Part shown: positions 1-7,828 of the stretch, piece by piece
Position numbering within the stretch: position 1 is the first letter of the stretch
Layout: each line of letters opens with the position of its first letter
Assembly: GCA_042569785.1 (NCBI GenBank)
Contig: JBHPGW010000053.1
Coordinates: 1-17,895 of the forward strand
DNA length: 17,895 nt
Direction of reading: 5' to 3'
Source: JBHPGW01 sp042569785
Lineage (GTDB): Bacteria > Planctomycetota > Phycisphaerae > Sedimentisphaerales > Anaerobacaceae
Notes under the pieces: generated by a model
Told to the model about the DNA's origin: nothing
The model's input: the letters and a program-made list of their open reading frames with translations, nothing else
Database searches by the model: none
Translations under genes and position numbers: made by a program

Positions 1-243
1 AACCTGGCTATAAAAAGTGTCTGTGATTTAGCCGGTTTGAAGAAGCAGGATATCAGAATTGCTATTCTTGCTGTGCCCGGAAAAGCGGCTCAGCAAGTAG
101 CTGACGAATTAATAGTTGCGGGCATAAAGAGTATTTTGAATTTCTCTCCCTGCCATATTAATGTCCCTAAAAGGGTTAAAGTAGTAACGATCGATATAGC
201 GATGGATTTAGCGGTGTTGCCGTATTATATGTCTAAAAAATGA
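1..243 (+). CDS. rex: Redox-sensing transcriptional repressor Rex, C-terminal part (5' truncated)
   Basis: This is the last 80 codons of a gene that begins before the window. The reading frame is open from base 1, so the apparent TTG start at 37 is internal. The visible text (GKAAQQVADELIVAGIKSILNFSP, then VPKRVKVVTIDIAMDLAVLPYYM, broken here by a few residues) matches the end of the Rossmann NAD(H)-binding domain and the final domain-swap helix of Rex. Rex proteins bind DNA when NADH/NAD+ is low and release it when NADH rises; they commonly control fermentation, respiration and hydrogenase genes. The stop lies 40 bases before the likely start of the hydrogenase beta subunit, so rex and the hydrogenase are probably co-transcribed. 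The winged-helix DNA-binding domain and any Rex operator lie outside the window. Identification is confident; regulation of this operon is inferred from position. Confidence 0.88.
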   Translation, partial: NLAIKSVCDLAGLKKQDIRIAILAVPGKAAQQVADELIVAGIKSILNFSPCHINVPKRVKVVTIDIAMDLAVLPYYMSKK

Positions 244-283
244 GTTATTGAAACAGTTTGCAAATTTAGCACAGGAACAGGAA

Positions 284-1318
284 ATGAGTTCAAAAAAATT
301 AAGCAAAGAAGTTTTCGAAAGTTTCATTGACAGTGTTATATCTGAGCAGAAGGTAATAGGCGTACAGGCCAAGGGTGCCAAGTTCGACTTTGACGTATTA
401 GAGTCGGCTAAGGACTTAAGGCTTGATTACGATGTTACACTGCAGCCCCCGAAAAAGTGTTTCCAGCCTCCGCAGGAAACCTTAATGACTTATGAGGTCA
501 AAGGCGAGTATCAGTCCGAGCATGACTGCGAAAAGTTTGTTCTTGTCGGTGTCCATCCTTACGATATGGTAGCGATAAATCAGATGGACGCGATTTTCGC
601 TCTGGATAATCGTGACAGCCACTATTTCGCCAGGCGTGACAACGCGACAATAATTGCCTGCGATGTAGTCACGGCTTCGGAAAATGTTTTCGCATCCTCA
701 ATGGGTACAGCGACGGTTGAGAGCGGCTATGACATAATTTTGACAAATATCGGCGACGACATTATAGCAGAAGCCGCTACCGAAAAGGGTGAAGCCCTGT
801 TGGCAAAAGCACAAGGCAGCGTTGAAGCCACCGAGAAGGATTTGAAAAAACGCGATAAAGTCCGCGAGAAAAATAAACAGTCTTTGAATAAACACAAACT
901 AAATTGCGAACCTGGTGATTTGCCTAAACTTCTTGAAGATGCGTATGACCACCCGGTGTGGGAAGAAAAGGCTAAGACCTGTTTTGCGTGCGGATCTTGT
1001 AATATTGTCTGTCCGACCTGTTATTGTTTTAATGTAAAAGATGATGTTAACTGGGATATGCAGAGCGGCCAGCGGTCTCGAAGCTGGGATGGTTGTCTGC
1101 TTGCCGGCTTTACCAAGGTTGCCGGCGACCATGAGTTCAGAGCTGAAAAGGCCGACAGGATTCGCCACAGGATATATCGCAAAGGCAAATATGTTCCCAG
1201 TAAGATCGCCGGTCAGATCGCTTGTGTCGGGTGTGGAAGATGTGTCAAGGCCTGTCTGCCTGATATCGCTAATCCGGTTAGCATTTACAACCGGTTGCTT
1301 GAAGATATCAAAGTTTAA
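284..1318 (+). CDS. hydB: [NiFe] hydrogenase (group 3b type) beta subunit, 4Fe-4S electron-transfer protein
   Basis: This 344-aa iron-sulfur subunit carries electrons between the flavin subunit and the small subunit of a cytoplasmic bidirectional hydrogenase. Two cysteine-rich 4Fe-4S motifs sit in the C-terminal third: CFACGSCNIVCP near residues 233-244 and CVGCGRCVKAC near residues 314-324. The second has CLP instead of CP after its fourth cysteine. The N-terminal part is the domain shared with sulfhydrogenase beta and anaerobic sulfite reductase subunit A. I chose the ATG at 284, preceded by AGGAACAGGA, over an in-frame TTG at 248 that would add 12 residues five bases after rex. It is followed 45 bases later by the gamma gene, and the order beta-gamma-delta-alpha is that of Pyrococcus hydBGDA. 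AsrA is the main alternative name, but the adjoining [NiFe] subunits make hydrogenase far more likely. Confidence 0.88.
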   Translation: MSSKKLSKEVFESFIDSVISEQKVIGVQAKGAKFDFDVLESAKDLRLDYDVTLQPPKKCFQPPQETLMTYEVKGEYQSEHDCEKFVLVGVHPYDMVAINQMDAIFALDNRDSHYFARRDNATIIACDVVTASENVFASSMGTATVESGYDIILTNIGDDIIAEAATEKGEALLAKAQGSVEATEKDLKKRDKVREKNKQSLNKHKLNCEPGDLPKLLEDAYDHPVWEEKAKTCFACGSCNIVCPTCYCFNVKDDVNWDMQSGQRSRSWDGCLLAGFTKVAGDHEFRAEKADRIRHRIYRKGKYVPSKIAGQIACVGCGRCVKACLPDIANPVSIYNRLLEDIKV

Positions 1319-1363
1319 ATATATAGCCCATTTGGGTTTATTGGTAATTAAGGAGTTGGCTAA

Positions 1364-2200
1364 ATGTGTGATTGTTGCGTTGCGGAAAAGAGTATTTACC
1401 TGCCTGAGATGGCGACGGTAAATAAGTCTGAGATGATGAATGAGACGGAAGTTTATCTTCATCTTTCGATGGACGGACAGGCTTTGCAATATAAGCCTGG
1501 GCAGTTCGTTGAGGTGTCGGTAGCTGGAATAGGCGAAGCTCCGATCTCGATATCGTCATCGCCGACTCAGGACGGTTTCGAGCTTGTGGTTCGCAAGATC
1601 GGGAATGTGACAAATAAGATCCATCTGTTGCAGCCCGGCGATAAGATCGGAATTCGCGGAGCTTACGGTAACGGCTGCTATCCGGCCCAAGAGGCAAAGG
1701 GCAAAGACCTTGTCTTTATCTGCGGAGGTATTGGTCTTGTTCCGCAAAGATCGTTTATCAATTATGTTCTGGATAATCGCAATGACTACGGCTCGGTAAC
1801 GGTTCTATCGGGGACAAAGTCACACACTCTCAGGCTCTTTACTGATGAACTGGCAGACTGGGAGCAAAGAAACGATATAAACCTGTTCGAGACTGTTGAT
1901 GAGGCTCACGAGAACTGGAACGGAAATGTGGGTGTCGTTACTACTTTGATCTCTAAGATCGAAAGCGATTTTAGCTCAACTCAATTCTTTATCTGCGGCC
2001 CGCCCATCATGTACAAATTCGTATTAATGACGTTGGAAGAAAAAAACGTACCACACGATAACATATACGTAAACCTTGAAAGAAAAATGAAGTGCGGAGT
2101 AGGCAAATGCGGACACTGCCAGATAAACGATAAGTACGTTTGCCTCGACGGTCCGGTATTTCGTTATTCCGATTTGGGCTCAGTCCAGGAGGCGATATAA
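1364..2200 (+). CDS. hydG: [NiFe] hydrogenase gamma subunit, FAD/NAD(P)-binding reductase with 2Fe-2S cluster
   Basis: This 278-aa flavoprotein is the NAD(P)H-reacting module of the hydrogenase. Domains in order: a ferredoxin-reductase-like FAD-binding barrel (PGQFVEVSV near residues 45-53 and APISISSSP near 59-67), an NAD(P)-binding fold with ICGGIGLVP near residues 119-127 and the late CGPP motif at 211-214, and a C-terminal 2Fe-2S site with cysteines 244, 249, 252 and 260, as in PyrK and sulfhydrogenase gamma. An unusual MCDCC opens the protein, so an additional metal site is conceivable. The ATG at 1364 has a strong AAGGAG at 1350-1355. The next gene begins 2 bases after the stop, with its ribosome-binding site inside this gene. 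NAD versus NADP preference cannot be read from the sequence. The family also includes anaerobic sulfite reductase subunit B. Confidence 0.88.
   Translation: MCDCCVAEKSIYLPEMATVNKSEMMNETEVYLHLSMDGQALQYKPGQFVEVSVAGIGEAPISISSSPTQDGFELVVRKIGNVTNKIHLLQPGDKIGIRGAYGNGCYPAQEAKGKDLVFICGGIGLVPQRSFINYVLDNRNDYGSVTVLSGTKSHTLRLFTDELADWEQRNDINLFETVDEAHENWNGNVGVVTTLISKIESDFSSTQFFICGPPIMYKFVLMTLEEKNVPHDNIYVNLERKMKCGVGKCGHCQINDKYVCLDGPVFRYSDLGSVQEAI
2187..2192 (+). promoter_or_regulatory. Ribosome-binding site that fixes the hydD start
   Basis: AGGAGG lies ten bases upstream of the ATG at 2203 and inside the 3' end of the gamma-subunit gene. It decides between this ATG and the longer in-frame start at 2140. 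Confidence 0.75.
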
Positions 2201-2202
2201 AA

Positions 2203-2934
2203 ATGAGTAAACCAAGAGTAGCGATTTTTGATTTTGCCTGCTGCGAAGGGTGTCAGTTGCAGGTAGTAAATCTTGAAGAGGAAATTCTGGATTTGATCGG
2301 CGTTGTTGATGTCGTCGAATGGCGTGAAGCGATGAGCGAGCAAAGCACCGAATATGACATTGCTATCGTAGAAGGCTCTATCACCCGAGCCGAAGATGCT
2401 GAAAGGCTTAAAGAGATCCGCTCCAGAGCGAAAGTGCTGATCGCCCTTGGTGCTTGTGCGGCCATAGGCGGTATCAACAAGATCAAGAACAATTTCGATC
2501 TCGATGACGTCAAAGAATGTGTTTATAAGGAAAACGCTTCAATGGGCCATCTGGCGACTGATGTGACTAAGGCTGTCGGTGAGGTTGTCGATGTCGATTT
2601 TGTTGTGCCTGGCTGTCCGATCGAGACCAAGGAGTTTTCCTATATAATCCGAAGTTTGCTGCTTGGCAAAACTCCGGAAATTACCGAATCTCCCGTATGT
2701 GTCGAGTGCAAATCTAAAGGTAATCCGTGTCTTTGGGAAACCGGACAGATATGTCTTGGCCCGGTCACCCTTGGAGGATGCGAGGCCAGATGTCCGTCAG
2801 CATCCGGGCGTTGTATAGGGTGTCGCGGATACGTCGGTGACGCTAACATGGATGCCGCTAAGGATGTGATCGAAAAATACGGTTTAAACGTTGAAGATCT
2901 TAAAAGTAAAATGGTTCTTTTTGGAAGTAAGTAG
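2203..2934 (+). CDS. hydD: [NiFe] hydrogenase delta (small) subunit
   Basis: This 243-aa protein is of the NADH:quinone oxidoreductase 20-kDa / hydrogenase small-subunit family. It conducts electrons from the Ni-Fe site through Fe-S clusters. The proximal-cluster ligands are visible as CCEGC near residues 13-17, GACA with Cys 85, and PGCP with Cys 138. A C-terminal cysteine-rich segment (Cys 166, 169, 176, 184, 193, 197, 204, 207) can hold two further 4Fe-4S clusters, as expected for group 3 small subunits. There is no twin-arginine signal, so the enzyme is cytoplasmic. The ATG at 2203 is supported by AGGAGG at 2187-2192; a longer in-frame start at 2140 lies inside the gamma gene and is not needed. 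The large-subunit gene follows 10 bases later. Confidence 0.92.
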   Translation: MSKPRVAIFDFACCEGCQLQVVNLEEEILDLIGVVDVVEWREAMSEQSTEYDIAIVEGSITRAEDAERLKEIRSRAKVLIALGACAAIGGINKIKNNFDLDDVKECVYKENASMGHLATDVTKAVGEVVDVDFVVPGCPIETKEFSYIIRSLLLGKTPEITESPVCVECKSKGNPCLWETGQICLGPVTLGGCEARCPSASGRCIGCRGYVGDANMDAAKDVIEKYGLNVEDLKSKMVLFGSK

Positions 2935-2944
2935 GATTCTACAA

Positions 2945-4249
2945 ATGGGTAAAAATTTAAATATCAATGTAAAGCACTTAACACGTGTCGAAGGACACGG
3001 CAATATTGTTGTTAACGCCACTGACGGCAAAGTAGAAAAAGTTGAGTGGCAGGTGCCTGAAGCACCTCGCTTCTTCGAGGCTATGGTGCGCGGGCGAAGC
3101 TATGAAGATATTCAGCTGATCGTCAGCAGGATATGCGGGATATGCTCGATCTCTCATTCGCTGGTCGCTACTAAAGCCGTTGAAGATGCGCTAGATATTA
3201 AGGTTTCTGAGCAGACGAATATAATTCGCGAGCTTTTCCACTATTCCGAGCAACTCCAGAGTCATGTCCTGCACGTTGGTTACCTGGTCGCTCCGGATCT
3301 TTTCGGTGTCAAGTCGGTTGTCCCGTTGGTAGGTATGGCGAAAGACGCGGTTTTAACTATCGTCAAGGCTCACAGAGTCGCTAACCAATGGTCAGAGGTT
3401 ATCGGCGGACGCGTAACACACCCGGTAACTCTCAAGCCCGGCGGCTTCCATCAGATACCTACGGAAAAACAGTTCCGAGGACTATCGGATACTCTCAAAA
3501 ATACGATAGCCGATATTGTCGCGGTTGCCGGAGTGGTACTTAGCGTCGCTGATAAGTTGCCCGCTTTCGAGAGAGATACCGAATATATATCACTGACAGA
3601 TCCTTCAACGTACGCTTTTTATGACGGCGATATCCTTTCGACCGATTGTGACGGCAAGAGTGTCGATGTCCATAAATGGCAAAGCGTCGCGAACGAATAT
3701 GTCAGTGAACAATCGACCGCAAAATGGGCAAAGTGGCATCGTGATTCGTATGCGGTTGGAGCGTTAGCAAGGTTTAACAATAATGCTGACCAACTTACTT
3801 CGGGCGCTAAAGACCTTGCGAAACAATTCGGCCTGTCAAAAGGCTGCTGCAATCCCTATATGAACTCAGTCGCTCAGCTGGTCGAATGTGTTCATGTTGT
3901 CGAGAGGAGTATTGAATTGATCGATCAGTTATTGACAACGGGTTTGGTTGAAGAAAAAGTCGATCCGAAGCCAAAGGCGGGTAAAGGCGCAGCCAGCGTT
4001 GAAGCTCCACGAGGTATTTTGTTCCATTCATACGAATTTGATAAAAATGGCAATTGTGTCGCGGCGGACCTTTGTATTCCTACGAATCAGAACCATGCTA
4101 ATATTCAGAAAGATTTTGAGAAGCTGGTGCCTGAGATCATTGACGAAGGCGAAGATGCTGTTAGGCATAAACTGGAAATGCTTGTGCGTGCATATGACCC
4201 ATGCATTTCCTGTTCGGCACACATGCTTGATGTTCAATTCGTCAAATAA
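2945..4249 (+). CDS. hydA: [NiFe] hydrogenase alpha (large, catalytic) subunit
   Basis: This 434-aa catalytic subunit binds the Ni-Fe(CN)2CO centre that splits or forms H2. Both metal-binding motifs are intact: RVEGHGN near residue 14 followed by RICGIC with Cys 64 and Cys 67, and C-terminal DPCISCSAH with Cys 420 and Cys 423. The protein is made as a precursor; the family rule of cleavage after the motif histidine (426) would release the eight-residue tail MLDVQFVK. The EAPRGILFH phrase, preceded by a Lys/Gly/Ala-rich linker near residues 350-360, is typical of group 3 enzymes. An in-frame start at 2891 would overlap the small-subunit gene; the ATG at 2945 gives the normal N-terminus. The dedicated peptidase gene follows after 8 bases. 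hypA-F and other assembly genes are not in the window. Confidence 0.94.
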   Translation: MGKNLNINVKHLTRVEGHGNIVVNATDGKVEKVEWQVPEAPRFFEAMVRGRSYEDIQLIVSRICGICSISHSLVATKAVEDALDIKVSEQTNIIRELFHYSEQLQSHVLHVGYLVAPDLFGVKSVVPLVGMAKDAVLTIVKAHRVANQWSEVIGGRVTHPVTLKPGGFHQIPTEKQFRGLSDTLKNTIADIVAVAGVVLSVADKLPAFERDTEYISLTDPSTYAFYDGDILSTDCDGKSVDVHKWQSVANEYVSEQSTAKWAKWHRDSYAVGALARFNNNADQLTSGAKDLAKQFGLSKGCCNPYMNSVAQLVECVHVVERSIELIDQLLTTGLVEEKVDPKPKAGKGAASVEAPRGILFHSYEFDKNGNCVAADLCIPTNQNHANIQKDFEKLVPEIIDEGEDAVRHKLEMLVRAYDPCISCSAHMLDVQFVK

Positions 4250-4257
4250 GTTGACCC

Positions 4258-4719
4258 ATGAAAAAAGATATCGTTGTATTGGGGCTTGGTAATCCTTTGA
4301 TGACTGATGAAGGGGTTGGTTCTTGTCTGATCGAAGATTTTCAAAATGACCCGGAGCAATTTGGCGATATTGAATTCATAGACGCCGGTACAGGCGGTAT
4401 GTCTCTTTTGTACCTGATCGCCGATAGAAAAAAAATTGTGATCATCGACTGCGCGTATATGCAGACCTCTCCCGGTACGATTCGAAGATTCACTCCTGAT
4501 GATGTCAAAAGTGTAAAGAAATTGGCGCATCATTCACTGCACGAAGTTGATATTCTCAAAGTTCTGGAGCTTGCTAAAGAACTTGGGCAATGTCCGGAGG
4601 AAATTGTTATTTTCGGAATAGAGCCTGAGAGTGTCGAAGTCGATCAAAAGCTGAGCGAGACGGTCTCTGCCAGGATACCGGATTATATCAAAGCTATATC
4701 CAGCGAATTAGTTTCGTGA
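4258..4719 (+). CDS. Hydrogenase maturation protease (peptidase family M52, HycI/HybD type)
   Basis: This 153-aa nickel-dependent endopeptidase removes the C-terminal tail of the large subunit once nickel is inserted, and here the upstream alpha subunit is the obvious substrate. Near the N-terminus is LGLGNPLMTDEGVG (residues 8-21), the family signature GNxLxxDxGxG. By analogy with HybD (Glu16, Asp62, His93), the nickel-sensing residues would be Glu 18, Asp 64 (VIIDCA) and a histidine in HHSLHEVD near residues 91-95. Length is normal for the family. The ATG at 4258 lies 8 bases after the alpha stop without a clear Shine-Dalgarno, which suggests translational coupling. It is probably the last gene of the hydrogenase operon. 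Confidence 0.9.
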   Translation: MKKDIVVLGLGNPLMTDEGVGSCLIEDFQNDPEQFGDIEFIDAGTGGMSLLYLIADRKKIVIIDCAYMQTSPGTIRRFTPDDVKSVKKLAHHSLHEVDILKVLELAKELGQCPEEIVIFGIEPESVEVDQKLSETVSARIPDYIKAISSELVS

Positions 4720-4748
4720 TTTACTTTCGATGGATAATCGGCTAAAAT
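4720..4748 (+). promoter_or_regulatory. Possible sigma70-type promoter just ahead of tsaD
   Basis: TTTACT at 4720-4725 (four of six bases of the -35 consensus) and TAAAAT at 4743-4748 (five of six of the -10) are separated by 17 bases. The start of transcription would fall at or next to the tsaD ATG at 4755, which implies a leaderless or nearly leaderless message. The sequence match is modest. Confidence 0.35.
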
Positions 4749-4754
4749 CATGGC

Positions 4755-5795
4755 ATGCAGGCTAAAGACATAAACATTCTTGGTATTGAGACCAGTTGCG
4801 ACGAGACGGCGGCTTCGGTCGTTACCGACGGCAAAATCATCAAGTCCTCTGTGGTTGCTTCACAGACTAAGCTGCATGAAAAATATGGCGGGGTCGTGCC
4901 GGAGATCGCTTCGCGTGCCCATCTTCAAAATATATACCCGGTCATAGCTGAGGCTCTGGAACAGGCTAAGGTTACTAAGGACGATATCGACGCGGTTGCG
5001 GTCGCCAATCAGCCAGGTCTTACTATCGCACTGATCATCGGAGTTACGGCCGCTAAGACTCTTAGTTTCACCTGGGATAAACCATTGATAGCAATAGACC
5101 ACTTGCACGCGCATATGCAGTCGGCGGTTATAAGCGAACAGGATATTGAACTTCCCGCGCTGGCGTTGATCGTCTCTGGCGGGCATACCAGTTTGTATGA
5201 TTACCATTCTCCGCTGGAACCTAAGCTGCTTGGCTCTACCATTGATGATGCCGCCGGCGAAGCTTTTGATAAGGTCGCTTCCATTTTGAAGCTGCCATAT
5301 CCGGGCGGGCCGGCTATTGAAAGAATTGCGAAAAATGGTAATTCAAAAGCGGTCAGGTTTCCGCGTTCGATGTTAGGGCCGAAGTCGCTGGACTTTTCTT
5401 TCAGTGGGATCAAGACCGCGGTGCTGTATCACTGCTGCGGTCAGGATATGAAGGGAGAAAATCAGGTTGACTCGATGAGTGAAAGTGAAATAGCTGATAT
5501 TGCGGCTTCGTTTCAGCAGGCGGTGGTAGAGGTTTTGGTGAAAAAGACGCAGCGTGGAGTTGAAAGGATCGGGGCCAAAACGGTACTGCTGGGCGGAGGT
5601 GTGGCTGCTAATTCTGCGCTTCGGGATGGTTTGCAGCAGATGTGTGATTCGAGTAAGCCAGCTAAAAAGCTTCTTATCGCTGAAAAACGATATTGCACTG
5701 ACAATGCGGTTATGGTAGCTTCGTTGGCGTATTACAAGTTCAAGGCGGGATTGTTCGCTGATCAGAGTCTTGAGCCGAAAGCTTACAGTGGTTAA
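4755..5795 (+). CDS. tsaD: tRNA N6-adenosine threonylcarbamoyltransferase TsaD
   Basis: This 346-aa enzyme transfers threonylcarbamoyl from threonylcarbamoyl-AMP to A37 of ANN-reading tRNAs, acting with TsaB and TsaE, neither of which is in the window. Visible signatures are GIETSCDETAA at the N-terminus, VVPEIASRAH near residues 47-56, DHLHAH at 115-120 holding the metal-binding histidines 116 and 120, VSGGHTSL, YPGGPAIERIAKNG, and CTDNAVMVA near the C-terminus with the third metal ligand Asp. Length is typical of the bacterial family. The ATG at 4755 has no clear ribosome-binding site; a -10-like TAAAAT seven bases upstream raises the possibility of leaderless translation. It starts 35 bases after the hydrogenase protease stop and heads the next gene run. 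Confidence 0.96.
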   Translation: MQAKDINILGIETSCDETAASVVTDGKIIKSSVVASQTKLHEKYGGVVPEIASRAHLQNIYPVIAEALEQAKVTKDDIDAVAVANQPGLTIALIIGVTAAKTLSFTWDKPLIAIDHLHAHMQSAVISEQDIELPALALIVSGGHTSLYDYHSPLEPKLLGSTIDDAAGEAFDKVASILKLPYPGGPAIERIAKNGNSKAVRFPRSMLGPKSLDFSFSGIKTAVLYHCCGQDMKGENQVDSMSESEIADIAASFQQAVVEVLVKKTQRGVERIGAKTVLLGGGVAANSALRDGLQQMCDSSKPAKKLLIAEKRYCTDNAVMVASLAYYKFKAGLFADQSLEPKAYSG

Positions 5796-5811
5796 TTAAT
5801 ATAAAAGGGTA

Positions 5812-6600
5812 TTGAAAATTCAACCTGAACAGTTAAAACTTATTTTTGAGCAGGTCAAAGTCGGTGAAATTGAAATAAATGACGCTGTCGAGAAGCTTCG
5901 TCACCTGCCGTTCGAGGATCTGGGGTTTGCTAATGTCGATCATCATCGGCATATCCGTCGTGGATTTCCTGAGGTTATTTACTGTCCCGGCAAAACGACC
6001 GAACAGATAATTAAGATATTCTCTTCTCTGGCTCAAAAGGGAAATAACGTTTTGGCTACCAGGGCAGAGGCCGAAGTGTTCGAAGCCTTGGCGGGGACAG
6101 GGCAATTTCCTCAGGCTCGATATGAAAAATTAGCCCGGTCGATCGTTCTTGAACAGGAAGATGTAAAGCCCAGCGAAAATGTTCTTCCGATCGTCACGGC
6201 GGGCACGGCTGATCTGCCTGTTGCTACTGAAGCAAAAGTTACCGCTGAAATTATGGGTCAGCGGACAGAGTTGATCTGCGATGTAGGTGTGGCGGGTTTG
6301 CATAGGTTATTTGGGCATATTCCGAAACTGCAAAACGCTAACGTCATTATTGTTGTAGCCGGGATGGAAGGAGCGCTTGCCGGTGTGGTTGGTGGGCTGG
6401 TCAGTTGTCCGGTAATAGCGGTTCCTACCAGTGTCGGATATGGGGCGAGTTTCGAGGGGCTTTCGGCGTTGCTTACAATGCTTAATAGCTGTGCGTCGGG
6501 TGTGACTGTTGTCAATATCGATAATGGTTTTTCGGCTGGGGTGACGGGGACTTTAATTAATAGAAGAGTTGAAAATGCAAACAATAGAAAAGATACCTGA
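5812..6600 (+). CDS. larB: Nickel pincer cofactor biosynthesis protein LarB
   Basis: This 262-aa LarB protein has a C-terminal AIR-carboxylase (PurE-like) domain. Known LarB carboxylates and hydrolyses nicotinic acid adenine dinucleotide as the first step of the nickel-pincer nucleotide cofactor of lactate racemase and related enzymes. Diagnostic text: FEDLGFANVDHHRHIRRGFPEVIY in the N-terminal domain (residues about 35-58), then AGTADLPVATEA, DVGVAGLHR, VVAGMEGALAGVVGG and PTSVGYGASFEG. The only start giving the usual N-terminus is TTG at 5812, with a weak AAAGGG just before it. It overlaps nnrD by 26 bases, so the two are translationally linked. larC, larE and larA are not in the window. 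Because orphan larB genes occur, its role with a nickel cofactor here is inferred rather than shown. Confidence 0.9.
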   Translation: MKIQPEQLKLIFEQVKVGEIEINDAVEKLRHLPFEDLGFANVDHHRHIRRGFPEVIYCPGKTTEQIIKIFSSLAQKGNNVLATRAEAEVFEALAGTGQFPQARYEKLARSIVLEQEDVKPSENVLPIVTAGTADLPVATEAKVTAEIMGQRTELICDVGVAGLHRLFGHIPKLQNANVIIVVAGMEGALAGVVGGLVSCPVIAVPTSVGYGASFEGLSALLTMLNSCASGVTVVNIDNGFSAGVTGTLINRRVENANNRKDT

Positions 6601-7432
6601 GTTAAAACTGAGAACTGCTGATGGTCATAAGGGGGACTTTGGCAGGGTTTGTATTGTTGCGGGCAGTTTCGGTATGGCTGGGGCTGCTGGGCTTGCGGGA
6701 CGGGCTGCTCTGCGGGCTGGGGCTGGGCTGGTACGAATTGCTACTGCTAAAAGTGTGGCCGGTATTGTGGCTTCAATGGAGCCCTGCTATACGACTATTG
6801 CTTTGAGCGAAGATGGCAGTGGCAGGATTTCCGGCAAGGCGATAAATACCATTCTCAAATTAACCGGCGAGAATGATGTGCTTGCGTTTGGGCCTGGGGT
6901 CGGTGTGAGTAATGGAATAAAAACTATACTCGAAAAACTTATCGAGCAGGAGGGACTTAAACTTGTTATCGATGCTGACGGGTTGAATAATCTGGCTAAG
7001 ATAAAGAACTGGCCTAAAAAGTTGAAAGCTGATGTTATCTTGACACCTCATCCGGGTGAGATGAAAAGATTGTGGGGTGGTCTTTCTCGTGAGCCTTTAG
7101 CTGACGATCGCAGTACGCAGGCAGCAGAACTTGCGAAAAAGACTGAAGCCACTGTCGTCTTAAAGGGTGCGGGTACTATAGTTAGTGACGGCGAAAAAGT
7201 TTATACCAATAAGACCGGCAATCCGGGCATGGCTACTGCCGGGTCGGGTGATGTGCTTACGGGGGTGATAGCCGCTCTTATCGGTCAGGGTTTGAATAAT
7301 CTTGATGCCGCTGTACTGGGGGTCTACATTCACGGTCTGGCTGGTGACATCGCCGCTGAAAGAGTAGGGCAGGTGAGTCTGATCGCTACCGATATAATAC
7401 AAGCTTTGTGTGATGCTTTTAAGAAAAGTTAA
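6575..7432 (+). CDS. nnrD: ADP/ATP-dependent NAD(P)H-hydrate dehydratase
   Basis: This 285-aa ribokinase-fold enzyme repairs hydrated NAD(P)H (NADHX/NADPHX) back to the active coenzyme using ADP or ATP. Visible signatures are HKGDFGRVCIVAGSFGMAGAA at the N-terminus, FGPGVGVS, DADGLNNL, TPHPGEMKRL, LKGAGTIVSDG, and the catalytic GNPGMATAGSGDVLTGVIAAL. It corresponds to the C-terminal dehydratase half of YjeF; the epimerase half (NnrE) is absent, so it is a stand-alone NnrD. I chose the ATG at 6575, two codons into a frame opened by TTG at 6569. The 5' end lies inside larB, and the AhpD-like gene follows 23 bases after the stop. Confidence 0.93.
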   Translation: MQTIEKIPELKLRTADGHKGDFGRVCIVAGSFGMAGAAGLAGRAALRAGAGLVRIATAKSVAGIVASMEPCYTTIALSEDGSGRISGKAINTILKLTGENDVLAFGPGVGVSNGIKTILEKLIEQEGLKLVIDADGLNNLAKIKNWPKKLKADVILTPHPGEMKRLWGGLSREPLADDRSTQAAELAKKTEATVVLKGAGTIVSDGEKVYTNKTGNPGMATAGSGDVLTGVIAALIGQGLNNLDAAVLGVYIHGLAGDIAAERVGQVSLIATDIIQALCDAFKKS

Positions 7433-7455
7433 AATATTTTTTAAGGAGATTGATT

Positions 7456-7797
7456 ATGGCTAATGAAGCACAGCAGTTTTATGAAAAGTTTAAAGTTGAT
7501 ATGGGAAAAATGCAGGAACAGATCCCAGATACAATGAATGATTTTTTCAGTATGTTCTCAGGTATTATGAAAGACGGTGCGATTTCCGTTAAAGAGAAAG
7601 AGCTTATTGCTCTTGGCATCGCCGTTGCCCAGCCCTGCGTGCCCTGTATCAGGCTGCATGTACAAAAATCCCTTGCCGCCGGCGCAACAAAGGAACAAAT
7701 TCTCGAAGCGGCCTCTGTAGCAGTCATGATGGCAGGTGGTCCGGGACTTACACATATTCCGATGGTAATCGATGCCCTGGAAGCCTTAAGTTCCTGA
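7456..7797 (+). CDS. Carboxymuconolactone decarboxylase / AhpD-like family protein
   Basis: This 113-aa protein has the AhpD/CMD helical fold. The signature is AVAQPCVPCIRLHVQKSLAAGATKEQILEAA: a CxxC pair (Cys 61 and 64) with a histidine four residues later (68), followed by the helix ending in MMAGGPGLTHI. Members with this CxxC...H arrangement usually act in thiol redox chemistry, such as alkylhydroperoxidase activity, rather than as true decarboxylases. The exact substrate cannot be told. The ATG at 7456 has an excellent AAGGAGA at 7443-7449. It lies between nnrD and the metallophosphoesterase with short gaps and reads as part of the same run. Confidence 0.87.
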   Translation: MANEAQQFYEKFKVDMGKMQEQIPDTMNDFFSMFSGIMKDGAISVKEKELIALGIAVAQPCVPCIRLHVQKSLAAGATKEQILEAASVAVMMAGGPGLTHIPMVIDALEALSS

Positions 7798-7828
7798 GAA
7801 CAGATCGGGTACACTTTGAAAGATATCT

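Noticed and set aside
899..1489. Reverse-strand open frame of 196 codons across hydB and hydG
   Set aside because: It overlaps two well-identified hydrogenase genes and resembles no protein family.
4258..4719. A further [NiFe] assembly gene such as hypA or hypC
   Set aside because: The GNPLMTDEGVG signature and length fit the M52 peptidase and not the Hyp accessory proteins.
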